From the NCBI GenBank assembly GCA_035934015.1, contig DASYYH010000016.1, positions 62,001 to 126,000 on the forward strand: a stretch of 64,000 bases of DNA, read 5' to 3'. This document shows positions 18,947-27,470 of the stretch, one piece after another (the stretch's first letter is position 1; each line of letters opens with the position of its first letter). Both the position numbers and the translations under genes were made by a program. The notes under the pieces are model-generated. The model was not told the DNA's origin and made no database searches. It saw only the letters and a program-made list of their open reading frames with translations. The DNA is from Candidatus Acidiferrales bacterium. GTDB lineage: Bacteria; Acidobacteriota; Terriglobia; Acidiferrales; UBA7541.

Positions 18947-20161
18947 CTAATTCCCCGCAAAAATGCTTTTCAATTTTTCTGTCCAACCGCTGGAACGCTG
19001 CGCGGCCAGTTTTCGCGCGCGCGCGCCATAGAGCACCAGTCCGACGGCCGCCGAATACTCGGGCTGAGAAACTCCTTCGGTGATGTCGGCCAAGCCGCGC
19101 GGCGACGCTATGCGTACCGGAAGCTTGAACAGTTTTTCGGCGAACTCCGCCAAACCGCGCAAGCGCGCGCCGCCACCCGTGAGAACCAAACCGGCAGGAA
19201 TCTGAGAATGAAATCCCGCGCGGCGCAAATCGTCGCGCACCATGGCCAGCAATTCGTTCGCGCGCGGTTCGCAGATTTCGCACAAATTGCGGGCAAACAC
19301 GGTGCGCGGCGGACGGTCGCCCACGCTGGCAATTTCAATCGGCGTGTCCTGCAACATCAACTCGTGCCACGCCCAGGCGTGCTCGCGCTTGATGCTTTCT
19401 GCCTCCGGAATCGGCGTGCGCAATCCGACAGCGAGGTCGTTCGTGAAATGATCGCCGCCGATGGGCACAGCGGCGCTGTGGCGCACGACACCGCCGGAGT
19501 AAACGATCAGCTCCGTTGTCCCTGCACCGATATCAAACAGGCAGCAACCCAGCTCGCGTTCGTCCTGCGTCAGGCACGATTCCGCCGAAGCAAGCGGCTC
19601 AAGCACAGTGTCGCTGACAATCACGCCGGCTTTGTTGACCGCGGTGACGACGTTCTGCGTCGCCGCTGCCGACGACGTAACGATGTGCACATTGGCTTCG
19701 AGCTTTTGCCCCACCATGCCGATGGGATCGCGAATATTGTCCTGCGCGTCGACGAAAAATTCCTGCGGCAACACATGCAGCACTTCGCGATCTTCCGGCA
19801 AGCTGACGTTTTTCGCCGCCTCGACCGCGCGCCGCACATCGTCGCGATGAATATCGCGCGGCCGTTGGCCCAGGGCAATTCCACCGCGGCTATTTACGCC
19901 ACGCACATGGCTGCCCGCGATTCCGATCAGCGCCGATTCGACAGGAACGCCCACGATATTTTCCGCTTCCTCTACCGCGCGCCGGATGGAACTGACCGCC
20001 AAATCCAAGTTCACAATCTGGCCCTTGCGCCAGCCTTTCGATTCCGCCGCGCCCAGCGCCGCAAACTTCACGCCGCCTTCGTCTTCAATTTCTCCCACCA
20101 GCGCGCAAGTCTTGGCGCTGCCGATGTCCAATCCGACGAGATAACGATCTTTCTTACCCAA
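18947..20161 (-). CDS. ftsA: Cell division protein FtsA
   Basis: 404 residues, actin/Hsp70-type ATPase that tethers FtsZ to the membrane. Phosphate-1 loop YLVGLDIGSAKTCALVGE, the SHS2-type 1C domain (VNLDLAVSSIRRAVEEAENI), phosphate-2 LFDIGAGTTELIVYSGG and the adenosine motif LTGGGARLRGL are all present. The C-terminus (SGWTEKLKSIFAG) reads as the amphipathic membrane-targeting helix. TTG start, supported by AGGAG nine bases upstream. 39 bases before ftsZ. Confidence 0.97.
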   Translation of the reverse strand: MGKKDRYLVGLDIGSAKTCALVGEIEDEGGVKFAALGAAESKGWRKGQIVNLDLAVSSIRRAVEEAENIVGVPVESALIGIAGSHVRGVNSRGGIALGQRPRDIHRDDVRRAVEAAKNVSLPEDREVLHVLPQEFFVDAQDNIRDPIGMVGQKLEANVHIVTSSAAATQNVVTAVNKAGVIVSDTVLEPLASAESCLTQDERELGCCLFDIGAGTTELIVYSGGVVRHSAAVPIGGDHFTNDLAVGLRTPIPEAESIKREHAWAWHELMLQDTPIEIASVGDRPPRTVFARNLCEICEPRANELLAMVRDDLRRAGFHSQIPAGLVLTGGGARLRGLAEFAEKLFKLPVRIASPRGLADITEGVSQPEYSAAVGLVLYGARARKLAAQRSSGWTEKLKSIFAGN

Positions 20162-20204
20162 ACCGCCGCTCTCCTAAATTCGCACTTCTCGATGCCGAAA
20201 AAAA

Positions 20205-21260
20205 TCAGTGCGCTTCGCGCGATTTCACATGCGAAGAATTCTTCGCACCGTGTTTCGCCTTGACTGCTTTTGCCTTTCGCCGCGGCTGCACGTGATGAAC
20301 GGGCGCGGCAACATGCTTGACTGGCACGGGCCTCGCCACGGGATTCGCAGGCGGCGCTGGATTCACAGGGTTCACGACGACTTCTTTTTCAAACCGCAAA
20401 TCCACCGAGGCGACACGGCCTGCAGCCGCTTCCCATTGCGCCATATTGTTCAAAAGCACCTGAAATTTGTCGCGAAAATCGGAATTGCCGAAGCGAACCG
20501 GGACGGCGTCCGTTGCCGCGGAAGAATTCGCCGCTCCGGTCATTCCTGGCAGACCTGCAACCGTCGCCTGGAGATCATCCGCGTCCGAGAGGTCGATTTC
20601 GCTGATCGAATCGCCGGCATCGGGGCGGACTTGCTGCACTTGATTCAGGAAATCCTCCATCATGCGCATGCGGCGCGCGCGATCTTCGCGCGGCATTTGG
20701 GCATCAATGCCTGTGACGACAGGAAAATGAAAATCGGCTTCGAGCGGACGATCGAGAATGACGCCGTGCGCGTCGATGAGCGAGAGATTCGTCCCCTCGC
20801 GCAAGAATGCCACGGGCGCGCGCTCGGTGATGTCCACTTCGATGCGATTCGGCAGGGCGCGGCGAACCGTGGCGCGCTCGACCCACGGCAGAGCTTCGAG
20901 TTCCGCGCGGCGTTCGGCCAGCGGAATGCGCAGCACGCTGCGGCCGCGATCCACGGAGAAAATCTCTAGAACGCTTGCTCGCTGCACAAAATGATTCCCC
21001 GTGAGCTCGACCTGCCCCGGGCTGGCCAGTGCCATCTCCGGCGAAGTCAGCAGAAAATCTCCGGCGGCGAAGAGCGCGCCAGCGGCCGCGGCGACGGCAA
21101 CCACCACAAACGCGACGCGGAAATACGTCTTCCAAGCCTTTTTGCCGAATTTCCGCCGCTTGATCTCGACAGGTTTCTGGCGGCGCAGATAGCGCGGTTC
21201 TTCGTCGGCCAGCGCTTCCTGCGGATACGCATCGGCGTCGTTTTTTTTCAGCCGTTCCAA
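20205..21260 (-). CDS. ftsQ: Cell division protein FtsQ
   Basis: 351 residues. Short basic cytoplasmic N-terminus (KRRKFGKKAWK), one membrane helix at about 50-68, then a POTRA domain (VELTGNHFVQRASVLEIF) and the beta domain (LPWVERATVRRALPNRIEV) typical of FtsQ/DivIB, which links early and late divisome proteins. The C-terminus is unusual: about 60 residues rich in Pro, Val, His, Lys and Ala after residue 290 (NPAPPANPVARPVPVKHV), not part of the core fold and probably disordered in the periplasm. TTG start behind GAGGAG. Confidence 0.93.
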   Translation of the reverse strand: MERLKKNDADAYPQEALADEEPRYLRRQKPVEIKRRKFGKKAWKTYFRVAFVVVAVAAAAGALFAAGDFLLTSPEMALASPGQVELTGNHFVQRASVLEIFSVDRGRSVLRIPLAERRAELEALPWVERATVRRALPNRIEVDITERAPVAFLREGTNLSLIDAHGVILDRPLEADFHFPVVTGIDAQMPREDRARRMRMMEDFLNQVQQVRPDAGDSISEIDLSDADDLQATVAGLPGMTGAANSSAATDAVPVRFGNSDFRDKFQVLLNNMAQWEAAAGRVASVDLRFEKEVVVNPVNPAPPANPVARPVPVKHVAAPVHHVQPRRKAKAVKAKHGAKNSSHVKSREAH

Positions 21261-21302
21261 ATGCTTTCTATCTCCTCACATAAAAAACGCTGCGTGCGAG
21301 CG

Positions 21303-22712
21303 TCATGGATGAACGCGCGCGCGCGGCTCTTCCGTGCCCAAAAGCAATGAAAGTTCATCCAGAGCGCGATTGACGCTGCCCGCGCCGATGGCAAGCACAG
21401 CGTCGCCGGGCCGTGCTTCGCGCAAGAGCGCTTCGATGCCTTTTTGCAACGTGCCCGTGAAAACAGCATTCTTGTGGCCTGCCGCAGAGATCGCTTCGGC
21501 GAGTTTCTGACCCGTGACGCCTTCCATGGGCGGCTCGCCAGCGGCATAAATTTCGGAAACGAAAAGAACGTCTGCAAGATTGAACGCGCGGCAGAAATCG
21601 TCCCAGAGATGCTTTGTGCGCGTATAGCGGTGCGGCTGAAAAAGAACCAGGAGGCGCTTATAGCCGCAGCCGCGCGCCGCTTCGAGCGTGGCGCGAATCT
21701 CGGCGGGATGATGGCCATAGTCGTCAATCAGCGTGACGCCGGCGAACGTTCCCTTGATTTCGAAGCGCCGGCCGACGCCGCTGAACTTGCCGAGGCCGCT
21801 GCGAATCAGATCCGCGGGAATGTTCAGATACAAAGCCACAGCGGCAGCGGCAGCGGCATTGCGAACGTTATGAATTCCCGGCGGCGAAGGCAGGAGGAAC
21901 ATGCCGAGGTCTTCGCCATGATAAGTCAGGCGAAAATGGCTTTCGAGCCCGGCGAGTTCGATGTCGCTGATGACGAGATCCGCCTGTTTGGAAACGCCAT
22001 AGGTAACGATGGGGCGGCGGACGCTGGGAAGAATGGCCTGCACGTTAGGCTCGTCGAGACACAAAATCGCGGCGCCATAAAACGGGACGCCATTCACGAA
22101 TTCGAGAAACGCGGCTTGAATCTCCTCGAGCGAAGCATATTGATCGAGATGCTCGCGGTCGATTGTCGTGACAACGGCGACGACTGGCGCAAGCAGGAGA
22201 AACGAACGGTCGCTTTCATCCGCTTCGACGACCATGTAATCGCCCTGGCCTACGCGTGCATTCGCGCCCGCGGCGTTCACGCGGCCGCCGACGACAAACG
22301 TGGGATCGAAGCCCGCGGCGGCAAGCACGGAAGCCACCAGTGAAGTCGTGGTCGTCTTTCCGTGCGCGCCGGCAACGGCGATGCCGTATTTCAAGCGCAT
22401 CAGCTCGGCGAGCATTTCCGCGCGCGGGATTACGGGAATTTTCAATTTGCGCGCTTCGAGAATTTCGGGATTATCGGCGCGGATTGCGGAAGAAATAACG
22501 ACGACTTGCGCACCATGGACCTGCGAAGCTTCGTGATCTTCGAAAATTTTCGCGCCCAAGCTGCGGAGACGCTCGGTGATGGTCGAGGATTTCACGTCAG
22601 AGCCGGAAACTGCGTAACCGAGAGCCAGCAAAACCTCGGCGATGCCGCTCATGCCGCTGCCGCCGATGCCGACCAGATGAATGCGCTGGAAATTTCCGAA
22701 TGGGATTTTCAT
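21303..22712 (-). CDS. murC: UDP-N-acetylmuramate--L-alanine ligase
   Basis: 469 residues. Adds L-Ala to UDP-MurNAc in the cytoplasm using ATP. N-terminal UDP-binding segment IHLVGIGGSGMSGIAEVL, central ATP loop GAHGKTTTTSLVASVL, and C-terminal motif DDYGHHPAEIRATLEAA are diagnostic. The ATG overlaps the murG stop by four bases (ATGA). A longer frame upstream only reads through murG. In many bacteria murB follows; here ftsQ does. Confidence 0.97.
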   Translation of the reverse strand: MKIPFGNFQRIHLVGIGGSGMSGIAEVLLALGYAVSGSDVKSSTITERLRSLGAKIFEDHEASQVHGAQVVVISSAIRADNPEILEARKLKIPVIPRAEMLAELMRLKYGIAVAGAHGKTTTTSLVASVLAAAGFDPTFVVGGRVNAAGANARVGQGDYMVVEADESDRSFLLLAPVVAVVTTIDREHLDQYASLEEIQAAFLEFVNGVPFYGAAILCLDEPNVQAILPSVRRPIVTYGVSKQADLVISDIELAGLESHFRLTYHGEDLGMFLLPSPPGIHNVRNAAAAAAVALYLNIPADLIRSGLGKFSGVGRRFEIKGTFAGVTLIDDYGHHPAEIRATLEAARGCGYKRLLVLFQPHRYTRTKHLWDDFCRAFNLADVLFVSEIYAAGEPPMEGVTGQKLAEAISAAGHKNAVFTGTLQKGIEALLREARPGDAVLAIGAGSVNRALDELSLLLGTEEPRARVHP

Positions 22713-23827
22713 GGACGCGCAACCTCCTCGATGATGTCCACAATGTGCGCAACGGCACGTGGACGGGCCAGCGCTCGGGCGCACTGCTCCATTTCCTGGA
22801 TTCTCCGGGGCTGGTCGAGGAGAGAAAAAATTTCGCTGCTCAGGCGCTGGGGCGTCAGTTCATCCTGCGGAATCACGCGCGCGGCCCCGGCCTGTTCCAT
22901 GGCCTGCGCATTGAAGAGCTGGTGACTATCCGTGGCGGCGCCGAAGGGGATGAAGATGGCGGCGCGTCCGGCGGCGGCAACTTCCGCGACGGTGATGGCG
23001 CCGGACCGGCAAACGATCACGTCCGCTTGGGCAAACCTTTCCGCCATGTTCCCGATGAAGGGGCTGACCTCCGCAGTGAACTCGCGCTGAGCATACGCTT
23101 CCCGCACGGCATTATAGTCACGTTCGCCAGTCTGATGCACGATGAAAAGCTGACTTTTTTTCGCAGCCAGCGTGTCCAGGGCAGCAAGGACGGCGCGATT
23201 GATGGGCTGCGCGCCGCGGCTGCCGCCGGTGATCAGCAGCGTGAACGGAGCGCGGTGCTCGCGGGGCCGAGCCTTGAAGAACTCCGCGCGCACGGGATTG
23301 CCGGTGACGTTGGCTTTCGCGCCGAATCGCCGCGCGGTTTCCTCAAATCCCGTGGCGATGCGTTTTGAAAAGCGCGCGAGAACGCGATTGGTAAAGCCCG
23401 GCTCGAGATTCGGCTCGAAAAGTACGGTGGGAACGCCGCGAAGCGCAGCGAGGAGCATCATCGGACCGGAGGCGTAGCCGCCTACGCCAAACGCGGCGGC
23501 AAAGCGGTGACGCCGCAGAATCGCGGCGGAATCCCAAAGGCCTGCGCCGAGCATGGTAACGTTGCGCACGAACTTCATTCCTCCGATACCTTTCAAACCG
23601 GCGACGCGAATCGTTTCGAGCGGGAGACCCGCTTCCGGAACGAGCCGCGCTTCGAGACCATTTTGCGTGCCAACAATCGCGACAGCTCTCTTCGCGCCGC
23701 CCGCTGCCATTTTCTCTTCGCCTCGCCGAAGCCACTCCAGCGCGACGGCGATCGCCGGAAAAACGTGCCCGCCCGTCCCACCTCCCGCAATCAGCAGCTT
23801 CATGGACGGCGCGTCGCTCTGGCTCAC
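22709..23827 (-). CDS. murG: UDP-GlcNAc:lipid I N-acetylglucosaminyltransferase
   Basis: 372 residues. Makes lipid II at the inner face of the membrane. GT-B fold with the glycine loop LLIAGGGTGGHVFPAIAVA and the donor-site region ITGGSRGAQPIN; DVIVCRSGAITVAEVAAAG contains the conserved UDP-GlcNAc contact segment. The GTG start overlaps the ftsW stop (GTGA); an ATG eight codons later, in front of KLLIAGGG, is the alternative. Start and stop overlaps on both sides show tight coupling. Confidence 0.96.
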   Translation of the reverse strand: MSQSDAPSMKLLIAGGGTGGHVFPAIAVALEWLRRGEEKMAAGGAKRAVAIVGTQNGLEARLVPEAGLPLETIRVAGLKGIGGMKFVRNVTMLGAGLWDSAAILRRHRFAAAFGVGGYASGPMMLLAALRGVPTVLFEPNLEPGFTNRVLARFSKRIATGFEETARRFGAKANVTGNPVRAEFFKARPREHRAPFTLLITGGSRGAQPINRAVLAALDTLAAKKSQLFIVHQTGERDYNAVREAYAQREFTAEVSPFIGNMAERFAQADVIVCRSGAITVAEVAAAGRAAIFIPFGAATDSHQLFNAQAMEQAGAARVIPQDELTPQRLSSEIFSLLDQPRRIQEMEQCARALARPRAVAHIVDIIEEVARP

Positions 23828-24933
23828 GGCGCTTCAGCGTGCTGGCTGATATTCAAGAGCACGCCGGTTGCCAGCAGCATCACGAGCAAACTCGAACCGC
23901 CGTAGCTGATGAACGGCAGCGGAATCCCTTTCGTCGGCATCAGCCCGAGCACGACACTCAGATTCACAAGCGCCTGGCCGACAACGAGCGTTGTAATCCC
24001 CAGCGCGAGCAGGCGGCCGAACGCATCCGGCGCGCGATACGCCGCGCGAAACCCGCGCCAGGCGTAGAAACCAAAAAGCACGAGCACGGCGACCGCGCCA
24101 ATGTAGCCGAGCTCTTCGCACAAAACGGCGTAAATAAAATCGGTGTGCGCTTCGGGCAAGTAGAACAGCTTCTGTTTGCTCTCCATCAGTCCGACGCCCG
24201 TCAATCCTCCTGATCCGACGGCGATCAGCGACTGCATCAACTGGAAGCCGCGGCCCTGCGGGTCCGAGCCCGGCGAAAAAAATGCCAAGACGCGCTCATA
24301 GCGGTATTGCGCATGGACGATGAGAAAAACTACGGCGGGAATTGACGCCAGCGCCACTCCGCCCACGTATTTCATCGAAACGCCCGCTTCGCAGAGCATC
24401 ACCAGCGCGATCAAAAAAATCATGCAGGACGTACCCATGTCCGGCTCGCGCAGGATGAGGACGAGCATGAAAAGGATAGGGCCGAGAGCGGGCAGCAGCG
24501 TGTGCTTCAGATTGTTGATGCCGAAACTTCCTGGCTGCATACGCAGTTCCAAAAACCACGCGAGGTAGAGAATCACGACGAGCTTGGCGAACTCCGATGG
24601 CTGCAAACTGACCGGCCCGGCGTGCATCCAGCGATGCGTCGCGTGCGTGCGGTCGAGAAACAGGACGCCGATCAGCATCAGCAATACCGCGGCAAGACTC
24701 GGATAAATCACGCGCGGCTGGCGCAACTTGCGATAGTCGAAATGCATCAGGCGGATCATTCCAAACAGGCCGACAACCAGCCAAAGAAGCTGGCGAATGA
24801 GAAACACGTAGCCATTGCCATAGAGCTGCTTCGCGGTCACGGCTGAAGCGCTGAAGACCATCACGACGCCGAGGAAGCACAGCGCGAGCGTGATGCCGAA
24901 GAGTTTCTTGTCTGGCTGTAAGCTTCGCGGCAT
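23824..24933 (-). CDS. ftsW: Lipid II polymerase FtsW (SEDS family)
   Basis: 369 residues, about ten membrane helices. SEDS glycosyltransferase that polymerises septal glycan with its partner FtsI. Family landmarks: HAGPVSLQPSEFAKLVVI near the first third, the large periplasmic loop with LPEAHTDFIYAVLCEELG, and MPTKGIPLPFISYGGSS near the end. It lacks any long cytoplasmic N-terminus. Start ATG four bases after the murD stop. Confidence 0.97.
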   Translation of the reverse strand: MPRSLQPDKKLFGITLALCFLGVVMVFSASAVTAKQLYGNGYVFLIRQLLWLVVGLFGMIRLMHFDYRKLRQPRVIYPSLAAVLLMLIGVLFLDRTHATHRWMHAGPVSLQPSEFAKLVVILYLAWFLELRMQPGSFGINNLKHTLLPALGPILFMLVLILREPDMGTSCMIFLIALVMLCEAGVSMKYVGGVALASIPAVVFLIVHAQYRYERVLAFFSPGSDPQGRGFQLMQSLIAVGSGGLTGVGLMESKQKLFYLPEAHTDFIYAVLCEELGYIGAVAVLVLFGFYAWRGFRAAYRAPDAFGRLLALGITTLVVGQALVNLSVVLGLMPTKGIPLPFISYGGSSLLVMLLATGVLLNISQHAEAP

Positions 24934-24936
24934 GCG

Positions 24937-26331
24937 TTATCCTTTCTTCACCGAACTCGCGCTGCTCGTTTCCACAGCCATGCGCGCGACGATTTCCTTG
25001 AACGCCTTGCCGCGCTGCTCGAAATTCTCAAATTGATCGAAGCTGGCGCACGCCGGCGCGAGCAGCACGGTGTCGCCCGGCCCGGCAGCTTCGAGCGCCA
25101 GCGTGACCGCACGTTCGATGGTTCCGGCGCGCTCGATTGGCACGGCGCCTTCGAGCTCTGCTGCGATTTTGTCCGCCGCCGCGCCGACGATCAGCGCTAG
25201 TTTTGCTTTCTGCTTCAACGGCTCGCGCAGAGGAGCATACGGCGCGCCTTTATCCTTTCCGCCTAAAATCACAAAGAGCGGGCCGGGAAACGCCTCGATC
25301 GCTTTGAGCGCTGCGTCAACATTTGTGGCTTTCGAATCGTTGTAAAACGCGACGCCGCGAATCTCCTGCACGAATTCCAGGCGGTGTTCGACGCCAGGAA
25401 AAGCCCTGACGGCCGGCGCGATACTGTCAACGGGCGCGCCGGCAAGAATCGAGGCGGAAACCGCGGCCAGGACGTTTTCGAGATTGTGTTCGCCGCGAAG
25501 CGGAATGTCGCCGCGGCGCGCGATCACGTCTTCGGAGCCTTCGCGGCGGAAAATAATTTCCTCGCCGCGCAGAAATGCGCCTGCCGCGAGGCGCTTCTGG
25601 CGGCTGAACCAGTAAACATGCCCATGAGCCGGCCCGCGCCGCGCGACTTCGAGATCATCCGCATTCAAGACGGCTATGTCGCGGTCGATCATGTTTTCGA
25701 AAATGCGCTGTTTCGCGCGCGCGTATTCTTCAAACGAACCGTGACGATCGATGTGATCCGGCGTCAGATTCAGCAGCACGCCGATATCCGGGCGGAAGGC
25801 TTCGATCAATTCGAGCTGAAAACTGCTGACCTCGGCGACGGTTACGGTCGAATCGCTTGAGGCTTCGACCTTTGCCAGCAAAGGCGTGCCGATGTTTCCG
25901 CCCACGAGTACAGGAATTTTCGCCGACTGCAGGATGTGCGCGACAAGCGCCGTCGTGGTCGTCTTGCCGTTCGAGCCGGTGATAGCCACGAGCTTCCCGC
26001 GCAGCAGCCGCCACGCCAGTTCGATCTCACTCCACACAGGAATGCCGCGATTTCGCGCAAGCTCAAGCGGCGGCGATTTCGCCGGCACGCCTGGGCTGAC
26101 GATAATCAGGTCCTGATTCAAGAAAGTCTCTGGGCGATGGCCGCCCAATTCCAGCGCGACGCCCGCAGCGCGCAGTTTTTCCGCGACTTCCTTCAATTCC
26201 GCTTCCGGCTTTTCGTCCGTCGCGGTGACGTGCGCTCCGTAGGCGGCGCAGAAAAGCGACGCGACGAGTCCGGTGCGTGCAACGCCAACCACGAGCACGC
26301 GCTTGCCATCGAGAGTTACGCCCTGCCGCAT
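24937..26331 (-). CDS. murD: UDP-N-acetylmuramoyl-L-alanine--D-glutamate ligase
   Basis: 464 residues. Adds D-Glu to UDP-MurNAc-L-Ala. Begins with the UDP-site fold KRVLVVGVARTGLVASLF; ATP loop ITGSNGKTTTTALVAHIL; central-domain motif LLNLTPDHIDRHGSFEEY; C-terminal motifs FYNDSKATNVDAALKA and ILGGKDKG. All Mur-ligase invariant residues are visible. Five bases after mraY. Confidence 0.97.
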   Translation of the reverse strand: MRQGVTLDGKRVLVVGVARTGLVASLFCAAYGAHVTATDEKPEAELKEVAEKLRAAGVALELGGHRPETFLNQDLIIVSPGVPAKSPPLELARNRGIPVWSEIELAWRLLRGKLVAITGSNGKTTTTALVAHILQSAKIPVLVGGNIGTPLLAKVEASSDSTVTVAEVSSFQLELIEAFRPDIGVLLNLTPDHIDRHGSFEEYARAKQRIFENMIDRDIAVLNADDLEVARRGPAHGHVYWFSRQKRLAAGAFLRGEEIIFRREGSEDVIARRGDIPLRGEHNLENVLAAVSASILAGAPVDSIAPAVRAFPGVEHRLEFVQEIRGVAFYNDSKATNVDAALKAIEAFPGPLFVILGGKDKGAPYAPLREPLKQKAKLALIVGAAADKIAAELEGAVPIERAGTIERAVTLALEAAGPGDTVLLAPACASFDQFENFEQRGKAFKEIVARMAVETSSASSVKKG

Positions 26332-26335
26332 TCCA

Positions 26336-27469
26336 TCACCTCAGCTTCAGCGTCGTCAGCGAAAACAGCGCAAATACCAGCGCCGCGATCCAGAATCGCA
26401 CGATGATTTTCGATTCGCTCCAGCCCATCAGCTCGAAATGATGGTGCAGAGGCGCCATGCGGAAGATGCGCTTGCCGCGCAGCCGGAACGAAGCCACTTG
26501 AAGAATCACCGAAACCGCCTCGAGCACAAAAATTCCGCCGATGAAGAGCAGCAAAATTTCCTGCTTGATGATTACAGCCGTGACGCCAATCACGCCGCCG
26601 AGCGCCAGCGAACCTACGTCGCCCATGAACATCTCCGCCGGATGCGCGTTGTACCACAGGAAGCCAAGCGACGCGCCGACCACCGAACCGCAGAAAATCG
26701 TCAGTTCGCCTACCTGCGGGATTTTCTGAATCTCGAGATATTCCGCGAAGCGTGCGTGGCTGCTCAGGTACGTCAGAATCGTCAGCGCACTTGCCGCGAC
26801 AACCACGCAGCCGATCGCCAGCCCGTCAAGGCCGTCCGTCAAATTCACCGCGTTCGACGAACCTACGATCACGAAAATGAGAAAAATGACGAATGGCACG
26901 AAAGCCAGCGGCCAGATATAGGAATGGACGAGCAAAGAGCGCACAACAAGGTCCGGATGCAGTTCCTTCAAAAACGGCACGCTGAGCTCAGTGGAATACG
27001 CGCCGCGCTGCTGCAATGAAAGCAGAACGGCTCCGACCCCGATGCACGTCAGCACCTGATAGAAAAATTTCGTTTTTCCGGTCAGCCCAAGATTGCGCTT
27101 GCGAACGACCTTGTTGTAATCGTCAATGAAACCAATCGTGGCAAAGGCCAGCGTGGCGCCCATCGCGAGCAGTGCATAGGGGCTGTGCAGGTCAGCCCAA
27201 AGCAGCGTGGGAATAATAATCGCGGCGACAATCAGAACTCCGCCCATCGTCGGCGTGCCGGCCTTCGACTGATGCCGCTCGGGTCCCTCTGCGCGAATGT
27301 ACTGACCGATCTGTAGCTGGCGCAGATGGCGGATGGTCCACGGGCCGAAAACGAGAGTCAAGAACAGCGCCGTCAAGCTCGCGAGCGCCGTGCGCACGGT
27401 AATGTAACGGAACACGTTCAGCGGGCTGAAGTGCGGGCGAAGCACGGTGACGAAGATGTAGTAAAGCAT
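26336..27469 (-). CDS. mraY: Phospho-MurNAc-pentapeptide translocase
   Basis: 377 residues, ten-helix membrane enzyme making lipid I from UDP-MurNAc-pentapeptide and undecaprenyl phosphate. The motifs FGPWTIRHLRQLQIGQ, KAGTPTMGG, FIDDYNKVVRKRNLGL (DDxxK metal site), NLTDGLDGLA and PLHHHFELMGW are all intact. ATG one base after the murF stop; an open frame further upstream lies inside murF and has no homology to the family. Confidence 0.97.
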   Translation of the reverse strand: MLYYIFVTVLRPHFSPLNVFRYITVRTALASLTALFLTLVFGPWTIRHLRQLQIGQYIRAEGPERHQSKAGTPTMGGVLIVAAIIIPTLLWADLHSPYALLAMGATLAFATIGFIDDYNKVVRKRNLGLTGKTKFFYQVLTCIGVGAVLLSLQQRGAYSTELSVPFLKELHPDLVVRSLLVHSYIWPLAFVPFVIFLIFVIVGSSNAVNLTDGLDGLAIGCVVVAASALTILTYLSSHARFAEYLEIQKIPQVGELTIFCGSVVGASLGFLWYNAHPAEMFMGDVGSLALGGVIGVTAVIIKQEILLLFIGGIFVLEAVSVILQVASFRLRGKRIFRMAPLHHHFELMGWSESKIIVRFWIAALVFALFSLTTLKLR

Positions 27470-27470
27470 C

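Noticed and set aside
18116-20263. A 715-codon open frame antisense to ftsZ and ftsA
   Set aside because: It lies opposite two certain genes and is rich in Arg, His, Ala and Phe, the pattern of a GC-rich shadow frame. No domain is visible.
21444-22343. A 299-codon frame opposite murC
   Set aside because: Fully inside murC, Arg/Asp/Ala-rich shadow; no supporting start site.
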